From: Chloranthus sessilifolius
Taxonomy: Eukaryota > Streptophyta > Magnoliopsida > Chloranthales > Chloranthaceae
Length of the DNA: 64,000 bases
Reading direction: 5' to 3'
Assembly: GCA_021018995.1 (NCBI GenBank)
Contig: CM037592.1
Span: 79,301,301-79,365,300, forward strand
A program made the position numbers and the translations under genes. The first letter of the stretch is position 1; every line of letters begins with the position of its first letter. The notes beneath the pieces are model-generated. The model did no database searches and was not told where the DNA came from. It saw only the letters and a list, made by a program, of their open reading frames with translations. Below are positions 1 through 9,795 of this stretch, piece by piece.

Positions 1-18
1 TCTCTCTCTCTCTCTCTC
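1..18. repeat. (TC)n microsatellite at window edge
   Basis: The window opens inside an uninterrupted TC dinucleotide run; its true length is unknown because it is cut by the window edge. Confidence 0.9.
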
Positions 19-1340
19 TATTTAAAACCTCATGAAACCTAAGCGACACTACCATATGTGTACTTAATATTTTTTATTTTTTAATATTCTATATTTGTTG
101 ATATTTCATATATATTTATTTATACTTAGGCAAATTTGTTAATGTTTCATATTTGATTTATATTTATTGATATTTGTTTATGCCTAGAACATGAAATCCT
201 CAATATTAGGATTAAAATATGATGCTTCAGTAGTTGAATTTTTTTCTTTCCATACAAAAATAAAAATAAATAAAAGATAAAAAATAAAAAATGAATACTA
301 CAAATTAATAGATAAAATAATAAATTAAAATAATAAATAGTCTCGTCATGGCTTCGCTATGGCCACACCATGGTGTAGCGAGACTCTTCGCTATAACCTC
401 GCCACAGTGCCTTATATTTCATTTATTAAAAAAATAAATTTATACTATAAAATTTATAAATCGTTTTAGAACTCATCCTACCCCTAGCAAATTGGGTTCG
501 CTTGATACTAGCGAATTGCGAACCCAAATTCAAATCGAGTGAACTAGCAAACTAACTATGATTTCAATGGCAAGATCAAGGAACAACCACTCCATTTGCT
601 GAGATGGTTTTAGAGTTTGTCACTGAAATAAGTTTTCAGTTTTTGACTGGGTTTTGAGTTTTCACTGTAAATGGAGAAGAGGCGTTGATGTTTGTGAAAT
701 GGATCTCAGCCACAGAAGAAAGTGAGATGGTGATTCTGATGGCGAGGCGTTTGCAACGAAAAACTTCAGATGAGACCGATGTTGTTTAGAGAGAGAGACC
801 AGGTTTGCTAAAGAGTCTGGTGACAGAACCTGGAGCTGGACATTGGAGTTTTGGAGAAGACAAAAAACCTCCAATAACCTTTTGGTAAAAGCACAAGGCA
901 GTAAAGTAACCTTTGGTAAATGGCACTGGTGTACAGTTGAAAGATCGGCAGATGAGTATCTATAGTCAATGATTGATACCTACCAAATCTTTTATAAAGG
1001 GTATTCTGGTTATTTACTAGAAGGAGAGGTGCCTCTTTTTAACACTTTTTTTAGAAGTACAAGGGTATATGCCCTTTCTGGTAAATATTTTTAAAATAGT
1101 ATAAACTTGGCATTCTTTTAAACAAAAAAGGTCGATTGGGTAAATACATCAACAAAAAACATCTAAAAGTCACCACCACTCTTACAACCAATATAGGAAA
1201 AGTTATGGCTTCTATTGGCCAATCAATAAATTGACAGTCAAACATAGAAAATTCTAATACAAGAAAATTTTAACTTACTCAATAAGATACTAAAAACTGA
1301 ATTAGTAACTAACTTATTCAATAAGATACTAAAAACTAAA
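19..1340. other. AT-rich stretch without a recognisable gene
   Basis: AT-rich sequence with no convincing coding region. A 12-base perfect palindrome ACACCATGGTGT at 365-376 sits in a short GC-richer patch (about 345-415) in which the string AGCGAGAC follows the palindrome and CTCG/CGCTA strings recur, so this may be the remains of a small inverted-repeat element. If the NUP35 interpretation is right, this stretch is intronic. Confidence 0.4.
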
Positions 1341-1344
1341 AACT

Positions 1345-2010
1345 AAAAAAATGTCTTGAGGATTGGATGAAGAGCATTATGGTCCCTTTCTATCAGAAGA
1401 AAGAAGACATCTAAAAATGTGCAAACTATCGAGGCATTAAACTGAGGCAGAATATAAACTATGGGAGAGAATGGCAGAACAATGACTAAGGCAAGAATCA
1501 AATGTATCAGAGAACCATTTTTTATTTATGTTGGGAAGAGCAACGGCGGAAGCTATTTCATATTACGGTAACTTATGGGGAAGTTCAGAGAGAAAAGGAA
1601 AAAAAACCTACATGTGTCTTTATTGATTTAGACAAAGCTTATGATAAAGAGTGTCGAGAGTTGAGACAGATAATCTGGTGTACACTGAGGAAGAAACGCA
1701 TCCCGAACTAATACATTAAGATTATCCAAAACATGTATGAGAGGATGGTAACTAGTGTATGAATGACGAGTGAGCTCCCTGTTGGAGTTGGGTTGCATCA
1801 AGGATCAGCCTTGAGCCCACATGTTTGTTCTAGTCATGGATGCGTTGACCATAAACATACAAGTAGAGATCCCTTGGTGCATATTATTTGCAAATGATGA
1901 AGTATTAATTGCCCAAGCAAGGAAAGAAATAAATTATAAACTAGAATGATAGAGAAAAACTTTAAAGTCAAGGGGTTTTAAAATTAGTAGAACAAAGACA
2001 TGACAAAATG
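1345..2010 (+). pseudogene. Decayed RTE-like non-LTR retrotransposon reverse transcriptase
   Basis: A conceptual reading across frames gives conserved pieces of a LINE reverse transcriptase in the right order: ANYRGIKL near 1427, a GRATAEAI-like segment near 1535, VFIDLDKAYD near 1615, PVGVGLHQGSALSP near 1780, and WCILFAND near 1875. The last corresponds to the FADD catalytic motif with the first Asp read as Asn. The reading crosses several stop codons and frame changes. The order and wording fit the plant RTE clade as I know it. No endonuclease domain or 3' tail is visible, so this is a fragment of a dead copy. The clade is inferred by eye. Confidence 0.75.
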
Positions 2011-2242
2011 GGTTGGCCTTATAATGGCTAGGTTGTTTACATATTCCTATCAGAGAGATAATAATCACTAAGAAATTGTTATACAATAAATGATAAATTA
2101 GAATGATGGAGAAAAAATTTAAAGTCGAGGGGTTTTTAAATTAGTAGAACAAAGACATGACAAAATGAGCTAGTCTTACAATGGCTGGGTTTTTACATAT
2201 TCCTATAAGAGAGATGATAATCACCAAGAAATTGTTATACAC
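1936..2242. repeat. Tandem duplication, about 157-bp unit
   Basis: The segment 1936-2092 is repeated at 2093 to about 2240 with scattered substitutions; both copies contain ACAAAGACATGACAAAATG and ACATATTCCTAT. It duplicates the 3' end of the LINE remnant, including the segment after the FADD-like motif, so it arose after that insertion. Confidence 0.85.
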
Positions 2243-2511
2243 AAGTAGTGTTACCTTCTAAAATATTCATTCACCATATCTAATACTTCTTTTGCAGAAT
2301 GTTGAAATAAGAGTCCAACAGTCACAAGCTACTTTATAGATCTGAAAATCCATGACATGACCAAATGACTATAGGCCTCCCATTCGTCATAATGAAGATC
2401 ATTCATATTGGTTTCTACACATTTACACTGATATATCATGATATTTTGAAATTTTATTGCCGATAAAAAATTTTGACAAACTAAAACCATAGAAGTTGTT
2501 TCCATGCAATT

Positions 2512-3390
2512 GAAGGATAAAGGTAGCTTGGTACCATGGACCAGGTAACTAACTTGCTTGGTCCCGCACTAATTTGCAGCCACGTGGCACCCAATCTCAT
2601 GATCAAGTGTCATGGATAAGAGTGGCTCGATGATAATAATTATTTTATGGAAAAAAAATTAAAATATAAAAATATAACACTCCATAGTCAATGGCGTCAA
2701 CCGTGGTGAGAAATGAATGGTAAAACCAAATGTAATTTTATCGTTCATTTTACGTGCAATTGACCCTTTTGACCGCGTGGTCTTATATTTTTTTATTTGA
2801 ATTTTTTTCACAAAAAAATTGTGATCAACAAGCCGCTCTTATCCATGGCATCCGATCATGGGATTGGGTGCTACATGCCTACAAACAATGTGGGACCAGG
2901 TAAGCTACCTTGTCCATTGTAATGCCTCGACTTCACATATCAAGATGTTGTCCTCTTTGGGTGGCTCCACTTGGTCCCACCAGCAACCGTTTCCCTTGAA
3001 GGTTTTTTTTTTATGGGCCCAAAACGCGCCTTACATGTGAGGGGGAGGCGTTATTTATGTCCCAAGGATAGGACGAGTCCTTACACGATGTGGGACTTTA
3101 CAATCTCCCCATCTTGTAAGAGAGTCGTCCTTGGCTCTGATACCATTCTGTAACGCCCCGACTTCACATATCAAGATGGTGTGCTCTTTGGATGGCTCCA
3201 CTTACTTCCACCAGCCTTCCCAGGTCCCACCAGCAGCCCTTTCCCTTCAAGGTTTTGTTTTTGGCACGGGTCGTTCCCACCCAAACGCATCTTACATTTA
3301 AGGGGGAGGCATTACTTCTGTCCCAACAATAGGACGAGTCCTTACACGATGTGGAACTTTAGATCCATGGTACCAGGCTACCTTTACCCC
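2512..3390. mobile_element. Long-TIR MITE (non-autonomous DNA transposon), split by a TRIM
   Basis: The left arm (about 2512-2660) is the inverted complement of a right arm starting near 2815 and ending at 3390. Shared strings include TAAAGGTAGC, GGTACCATGGAC, GCACCCAATC, CATGATC and CCATGGATAAGAG in mirrored order. The right arm is interrupted after 2917 and resumes at 3364, exactly where the TRIM and its target duplication lie, so the MITE is older than the TRIM. CAATT stands at 2507-2511 and 3391-3395 and may be the MITE's target duplication, although the outermost TIR bases differ by a 2-base gap. Without the TRIM the element is about 430 bp. No transposase is present; the superfamily is unassigned. 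Confidence 0.75.
2918..3363 (-). mobile_element. TRIM (miniature LTR retrotransposon), 446 bp, complete
   Basis: Two direct repeats, 2918-3102 and 3149-3363, both begin TGTAAYGCC and share CGACTTCACATATCAAGATG and GGACGAGTCCTTACACGATG. They flank only 46 bp. Read on the minus strand, the internal part starts three bases after the LTR end with TGGTATCAGAGCC (plus 3133-3145), the initiator tRNA-Met primer site, and ends with a purine-rich AAGATGGGGAGAT (3103-3115) next to the second LTR. The target duplication TCCAT is present at 2913-2917 and 3364-3368. The right LTR's last bases read AGA instead of ACA. No coding capacity. These are the defining features of TRIM/SMART elements. Confidence 0.93.
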
Positions 3391-3519
3391 CAATTAAATT
3401 GTAGCAATTTAAATTTTAGAGTGCTCTATTTGACTTGAGGTTGTTCCTTCTTGAAGTTGTCATGAAAGTGACAAGACGAAGAAGATGATGATGAAAAAGA
3501 ACGACAAGTAAGAAGAAAG

Positions 3520-4160
3520 AAACAGACGATGAAAAGATATGGTATGTGAGGAGAAGCATGGAGAAAAATAGAAATAAAAAGAGGAGAATATTAAGATTTG
3601 TTTCGCTATGGGACACACATGAGTGTAGGAAGTAATAGTTTTCTTTATTTTAGGACTATGTAGAGCAATACAAGTTAGTAGGTGATATTAATTTCTAATC
3701 CAATTTCTAAAAGAGGGGGATATTTAGAATAGGCTAAATTTATTAACCTCCCTTAGATTAGGATTTGATTTAAGTTTCGGAAGTTTGTTTCATTGTGTGG
3801 CTACTGCAACATAGTCGGATGTATTAGAATGTTATTTAGGATAGGTTTTATTCAAATAGAAGTTTGTGATAGGTTAGGTTTCCTTTGCTAATTAATGTAA
3901 AGGCTATACGAAGCCCTCTTGTTGTTGTAGAAAGAGACAAGGGAAAGATACAACATGTGAGGAGACGCATAGAGAATAAATAGAAAGAGATAATGGAGTA
4001 GTTAAGGATATCTCTGGGTATGGGACATACACATGATCGTAGGATGTAGTAGTTTTCTTTATTTTGGTAGTATGTAAGGTTAGTATAAATTATTAGGGTG
4101 TATTAGTTTCTAATCCCAAAGAAGATTGAATATTTAGAATAGGCAAAATTTAGTACTAGC
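3520..4160. repeat. Diverged direct repeat pair
   Basis: Segments about 3520-3745 and 3945-4155 share many strings in the same order, among them TAGTTTTCTTTATTTT, TTTCTAATCC and ATATTTAGAATAGGC, with many differences. The spacer contains GCTATACGAAGCCCTC, which looks like the TATA region of a small copia-type LTR, but I could not find matching ends. Nature unknown. Confidence 0.6.
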
Positions 4161-4589
4161 AAAGAACTCATGCGATGCACAGGTAGAAAATTGTACAATT
4201 GCTATATTTTAATTTTTTTAATTGGTAATTAGCAATATATTATAGGGGGTCGAACTCAGCAAGCTTTTATGCAGTTAATGGAAAGATACATTGGGAAGCA
4301 CCATAAAGATAATATTGAGTTCATGGTGTATAAGGAAGAGTCGGTATTAGGTTAGTAGGACAAATAGCAATGATGGTTTTGGAATCACCTACTACAGAAA
4401 ACCCTTTTAAAAGTTTCAATATGGTTTAAATGTTTGGGGGTTTTACTGAAGTATTTGAATTTCTTGTTCAAAAAGAGCAATTTTAATAAATGTTATTTTC
4501 CTCAATTTGATCTAATAATTATTTTTATTATGAAAATCTATTGCAACTGTTAAAAATTACATTTCTTTTTATATAACATTTTAATATTA

Positions 4590-5330
4590 TAATATTTTAG
4601 CCCCATGGCATAACAGTAGAGTGTACTTTAATGTTGTAAGATAAAAGGTGTATTTTACTAGCATAACATCACCATTTTGGTGTTTAAATGTGGGTTCCAA
4701 CCCATAGAATATTTAGATTGATCATAAATGTGAACCACCTGACATAACAATAAAGTGTACTTTGTTGTTAAAAAATAAAAAAAATTTTAAAAAACCCCAC
4801 TCCCGTGACGGTCATTTGAACACCATTTTGGTGTTCAAATGATTTTACACCATCAATGGTTTAAGGTTTGGGTGATCTGTACCATCAAAGTCACAGACTA
4901 GATTGAAATGGTGTTTTGGGGAGATTTCAACCATTTGATCTGTGGACTTTAATATTAATTATTGATTTCAGTTTCAATGGATGATATTAAAGTTCATCAA
5001 TTGGAAGATTCACATCCACTTATAGGCATTGTTCTTTGGGCTTAGAGATGTTCCAATGATAGATTGCCCATTGGACAATCTAGTTTGATCACATTTTCAC
5101 CACATGGCATATTGATGATCACACTTCAATGGTGTGAGATTAGAAGTCCCAACTTTAATGGTATAAGATCATTTAAACACCATTTTGGCATTTAAATGTT
5201 AGTTAGGAGCCATTATTCCTAAAAAAAGTGTACTTTAATGGTGTAAGATAACCATTGTGATGTCTAAATTACGGACATAACCCATTATTCCTGGATAGGT
5301 ACCTACCCTGTTCTCCAATAGACTTGGAAA
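4590..5330. repeat. Old repeat rich in CACCATTTTGGTG hairpins
   Basis: At 4813-4841 the arms CATTTGAACACC and GGTGTTCAAATG form a perfect 12-bp inverted repeat around a 5-base loop. Imperfect relatives occur near 4669 and 5170, and AAAGTGTACTTTAATG-like strings recur near 4620, 4750 and 5228. A related sequence occurs at about 13740-13870 (CACTTCAATGGTGTGAGAT is shared with about 5120). This looks like a diverged, internally repetitive non-autonomous element; its ends and family are not resolved. Confidence 0.55.
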
Positions 5331-5699
5331 ACCGGCCATTTTTTTGGACGTGTGGCATGTGATTTCATCAACTATGCCGTTGTCGAGTGATTTGAAAACA
5401 ATGATCTAAAGATCTATGATCTAAAAGATCGGGACAGAAAACATCTCCATCATGTGATTCAAAGTGATCAAACACTTCTAAAATCAACATCTATCATGTG
5501 AATCTACAAAATAGTTTAAGTTGTTCAATTGAAGGTGTTGGTTTCTTTGAACCACATGATAAATTTACATGATAGCCATTAATCATAGAACTTTGGATCA
5601 TGGTATTCAAATCACAAGACACACCTGATGAAACCGTGTGCTGTGAGTCCAAAAAAGCAATCAATCCTCTAAGTCAGTTGAGAATGGGTCGGGTTCCTA

Positions 5700-6530
5700 A
5701 TACTAATTCATTCAATATATGAATGATGTTGAAAAGGTTTTCTGATTTAATGAGAAACAAAGGGCATTTTGAAAACATTAAAGCATTTTTCAACATTAAC
5801 CTATTGGTCATTAAATGCTTGTGGCAATACGAAGCTTTACTTGTGAGAGAGAGAGAGAGAAAGAAAGCATTTAAAGAGGAGTTTTTTAAAGAGTTAGTCT
5901 ACAATGAGTGTCCACCTAGCATGGGTGGACGTGGTAGTCAACACATGTGTGATTGCATGACATACACGGACTTCCAATGCATGGAAATCCGTGCACATCA
6001 TGCAGTCACACAAATGTGTGGACTGCTTTAATGCACATGATGGATGGACACTCATTGTGGACTAACCCTTTTTTAAAAGTAAAACCCCTCTTTAAAAGCA
6101 CACTCGAGATACAGAGAGGTATTTTTAAAACAAAATTTCTCCTTAAATGAGAAGTGGCAGCGGGCGCCAGCAATGAAAGGGAATAATGGTGTGTGAACGA
6201 TATTTTCCTAGTTGGTTGGCAACGAGGTGATTACCTAATACCTTCTCATTTCATACATGAATGATGGGAAAGGTTTTTTCATTACATGAGAAGTTAAGGG
6301 CCTTCACATTTTGAAAACATTAAAGAAATTGATCATCAATGCCTATGGCGGTATGAAGCTCAACTTATGTGTGTGTGAGAAAGAGATCATTTAGAGAGGG
6401 GCTTCTAAAGTAAAACTTCTCTTTAAAAGCACAGTCAAGATACATAGAGGGGCTTTCAAAACAAGAAAGCTCCTTAAACGAGGTTTAGCAGTGGAACACA
6501 AAATGAAAAGGAAGAACGTGTTTGAACATG
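5700..6530. repeat. Diverged tandem duplication
   Basis: About 5715-6175 and 6245-6510 share a series of strings in order: ATGAATGATG, CATTTTGAAAACATTAAAG, a GA-rich run, CTTTAAAAGCACA, and a GCAGCGG or GCAGTGG segment followed by AATGAAA. The first copy contains an extra segment of about 120 bp (5900-6050). The long open frame at 5723-6031 lies in this repeat, has no recognisable domain and is not conserved in the second copy, so it is not called as a gene. Confidence 0.6.
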
Positions 6531-7540
6531 TAACTCTAAAACATTGTTTAAAATATCTTACACCATTTAAGTTTGCTTTTGATCTTAAAAATTAAAGTAT
6601 GTTCTATTGCATGCCAAGTGGAGCATATCTGTGATCAATATAAGATTCCAAGCAGCAGTCCACGATTGGAAGATGTCTCTACAAAAGAATTGCACCTATA
6701 AACAGATGTGAACCATTCGATCAGCAATCTTTCATATCACCCGTAAAACTAGAAAAAACAACGGTTGATAATAGGGTGCACAGAGCCGAAGGTTCAAATC
6801 CCCCTAAAAGCTTGATAATCTACAAGTTCTCCCAAAAAAGGGCACCTCATGCCCAGATCAGTCAACTATAGCTCTAGCCTCTAGTAATATAAAAAATCAC
6901 ACTAGGGGCTTTGGCTGCAAGGAAAAAATGTTTTGAGATTCGCAGCCCCTCTGACCATCCCTGAATGGGTGATGGATTAATTAATAAAATAAAAGCCAGT
7001 GCACTAGAAACTACCTGCAGAAAAGTATCCAAAAATAAGCAATATTGCTCTCGTAATTTATTTGAGAAAATAAACAAGTTCGGAAAATTACAAGCCAGGT
7101 AACAAACGAGTAAACTATTTTTCAAGTAATCAAAGGTGGAGAGGGATTGTAAAAGGATTGTAAAATTCTTCTTTACAATAACTTTGGAGTTTAGGATTTT
7201 CTTTCTTCTGGGGATATGAAAAAGATGATTGCATGGTGAATCCAAGAAGAATTAAGTTACTACTGAAATCTCAGATGAAATATAACCTTATAGAATAAGA
7301 GCCCCGTGGTTTGAACATGGAGGATTCTAGTAGCTTCAAGGCTGGTATACAACTTCAAATCATCAGTTAAGTTAGCTCGAAAATTAAAAATAGATTCGTA
7401 AAAGATGAAAAAGAAATCACTTGGGTAATCAAGTTCAATTGATAATAGCCGATATTATGGTTTGCATATCTAGATGGGCTTTTATTTATAGTAACATCAA
7501 GAACTCAGAATTATGTTATATTCAACGGTACAAAAACTCG
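6531..7540. other. Non-coding stretch, nothing recognised
   Basis: AT-rich sequence. A minus-strand open frame at 6874-7245 has no recognisable domain and does not match the part of NUP35 expected downstream of exon 1. Probably intronic. Confidence 0.4.
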
Positions 7541-7805
7541 GCCGATGACGATAAGTATTGGTGATATGTATCAGTGTCGTTGAGAACCGATACCGATACC
7601 ACCCCGATACAGGTATCAGGGTGGTATCGGTATAGTATCTGTACCGGACCAATACAGGTCAGTACTGGCCGATACTGACTTATATAAATGCTTTTTTTTC
7701 AATTTTTTTGTTTGTTATAAAAAAATAATAATAATATTGGCCAATACGGTATCGGTGATACTGTATCGGTCCCAGATGGACCGATACCCGATATAGATAC
7801 CGATA
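7541..7805. repeat. GATACC/GGTATC-rich inverted-repeat element
   Basis: CCGATAC and GTATCGG strings recur throughout. At 7591-7604 and 7619-7632 the arms TACCGATACCACCC and GGGTGGTATCGGTA form a perfect 14-bp inverted repeat around a 14-base loop. The same words reappear inverted at about 7740-7805 after an AT-rich middle. The overall form suggests a small dispersed element with GATACC-rich ends; target duplications were not found. Confidence 0.55.
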
Positions 7806-8092
7806 CTGAGTTTGATACCTTGTTATATTCTTTTAGCGACAATTAAAAAAATTCAAGCTATTAGCAAGCTCGAGCCATACTAATCTACACCATAACATGT
7901 AACAATAGCATGTACAGATATTGATGAACAATGTAATAATTAATTTTATCATATAAAATACTAAATTGCTAAGAACTAAATTTCCCAATCAAATTAATGC
8001 AAAAAGATATTGATCACCATTATGAAATAAAAAACTAGCATAAATAATAATGTACTTAAAACAGATTAATATGAAATAGTTATAACCCATAC

Positions 8093-8670
8093 CCATAAAC
8101 AGTAACCCACTCCTCCTTGATGAGATCACCGGCCGGTAAGGAGATCCTCTGCAAATCCGGCCTCGCCACCTCCATAGGTGGCGGAAGTATAACTAAAGCT
8201 CCCGGCTGAACCACGCCATCCACAGGCGAACCCTTCCCCATCTCATCATGATCCCTGGAGCCACCGCCGCCTCTCCCCGGGGACCACCACATCGAACTCC
8301 CAGGGCTATGTTGCTTTTCCGGCTTCCCCGGTGTGGCCGCAGCATAAGAAGTACTTGCCAACTCAGGTCTAGTTTTCAAAGGAGAGATAGAATCGAAACC
8401 CGGAGTCCTCTTCTCTGACCTAATTTCTGGCGACATAGGGTAATCGCCTAAGCCAGATTCCGGGGAGAAATCCTTGCGGTCTTCCAAGGTGAAGACCGGT
8501 GGCGGGGGAGGATCCACTCCCCCGAAATTCTCTCTCCATAGAGCAGAAACTGCGGCCGCTTGGCCAGGGGTCGCAAATTTTCCTCTGTGGGGAGTAACAG
8601 GTGAAGCTAGATCGCGAAAAAAGAGTGATTGCCTTCCAGATTTCGAAGCTTTCTGCAATGTGGAGCTCAT
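8093..8670 (-). CDS. NUP35: NUP35 (NUP53-like) nuclear pore protein, exon 1 only
   Basis: The first 192 codons plus two bases of a plant NUP35, a component of the inner ring of the nuclear pore complex that belongs to the MPPN family. The start ATG is at 8670-8668; codons upstream in the same open frame are a poly-Lys/hydrophobic run unlike the family. N-terminal family motifs are visible: GRQSLFFRDLASP (residues about 12-24), a GKF...PGQAAAVSALWRENFGG segment, PPPPPVFTLEDR, SPESGLGDY, and SSMWWSPGR. The exon ends in EEWVTVYG, directly before the RRM-like domain in this family. A donor GTATGG begins at 8092, leaving phase 2. The RRM-like domain and C-terminus are not seen between 1 and 8092, so the rest lies beyond the window after a very long intron, or is lost. 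GC-rich codons contrast with the AT-rich surroundings. Confidence 0.9.
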
Positions 8671-8974
8671 TTTTTTGCTTTTTTTTTTTAAGGAATTGAA
8701 GAACCAACAGATAAGAACAGATAGGAAACGAATCAAAATAGTGAAAACCTAGAAAGAAAGAAAGCTAATCGGATTTTAATTTTAATGGTTGTTTAGTATG
8801 AAGAATCAAAATGAAGAAAGAAGAAGATGAAGAAATCATAGCGATTGAAGATTATATGAAATGTAGATTGATGTTGGAACTGAGTGACATGAGGATTGGA
8901 GGGAGATGGTGATCCTTAGGGTTTTGAATTTGGGGATTCATTGGTTTCCCCCCTAAACCCTAATTTATATATAG
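8671..8974 (-). promoter_or_regulatory. NUP35 promoter and 5' UTR with TATA box and telo-box
   Basis: On the minus strand a TATATATAAAT box lies at about 8974-8964, about 300 bp before the start codon. Immediately downstream is TTAGGGTTT (complement of AAACCCTAA at 8955-8963), the telo-box commonly found near transcription starts of plant housekeeping genes. Transcription would start near 8935, giving a 5' UTR of roughly 265 bases that is purine/pyrimidine biased and contains a T-run just before the coding region. Function is inferred from position and motifs. Confidence 0.65.
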
Positions 8975-9289
8975 AATATAGAGTGTTGCGAGGGAAGATA
9001 GCTTTCGCAATTTGTCAAACCCTAGCCTTTCACTCGGGTTCGTTTAAGAAATGGACCGTACGTCCAAGTGGCAAAGAGGGCCGGTGAGCCGGTCCGGTCG
9101 AACTGTCTAAGCCTGTCCGAGCAGTTTGGAATTTGGCCCGGTACACTAACATATGGCGGACTGCTGGGTAGACCATTCCATGGAACGTTTACATGGCGCT
9201 ATACAGGTCGACCCATTCACTTACGTCGCCTCACATGAACAGTTCGTTGTTGATTTGCTATTTGAGGTCTGCTAATTATAAATTTTTCA

Positions 9290-9520
9290 AAAACGTATAG
9301 AAAGGTTTGCTGTGGTGGCTCGTTGGCTGCCACATAGAACCCAATTGCATAATCAAGTGTCATATGGATGAGTGACTTAATGATGTGGCAAAAATAATAA
9401 TCGCTACTGATAGCTGGGCGTTTGAAATTGTGTATGTATCTGCGGAGCCACCCAATCCAAGGATCGAGTGCCACGCAACTATGCCCAACATTGATTAGCT
9501 TCGCTGCACAAATGAAAATA
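9290..9520. repeat. Remnant related to the MITE at 2512
   Basis: About 9325-9405 shares ACCCAATTGCATAATCAAGTG, then GGATGAGTG and AATAATAAT, in the same order as about 2585-2640. A further ACCCAATCC...GATCGAGTGCCAC string occurs near 9450. The ends are not defined. The region 9600-9790 beyond it shows nothing. Confidence 0.45.
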
Positions 9521-9795
9521 AAAATGGTGTTTTTTCCATTGTAGGATTTTAAGTTCAATGCACCACATGTGGCTGAGCAGTTTAACATGTAATTTGAAGG
9601 GCAAAAAACGTTCAAAAATAGATTTTTTTTTTTTTTTAATTTAAAAACAACTTTAGAGGCCTTGGATGTGGTGTAACACAGGTTTCAAAACACTGCACTC
9701 ATATACATAATCCCTTCTTCATATATATTTTTCCCTTCTTCATATGTATTTTTATTAGTGGGTGGCATGTGCTATGCTCACGCTGAAAGATATAT

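Noticed and set aside
4245-4420. Coding-like fragment (AFMQLMERYIGKHH)
   Set aside because: A short protein-like frame ending in a stop; no family recognised and no neighbouring support.
5723-6031. 102-codon open frame on the plus strand
   Set aside because: It lies in a diverged tandem repeat, the second copy does not keep the frame, and no domain is visible.
6874-7245. 123-codon minus-strand open frame close to NUP35
   Set aside because: It does not resemble the RRM-like domain expected next in NUP35 and has no other recognisable feature.
9217-9615. 132-codon minus-strand open frame
   Set aside because: It overlaps the MITE-like remnant and shows no domain or gene-like composition.
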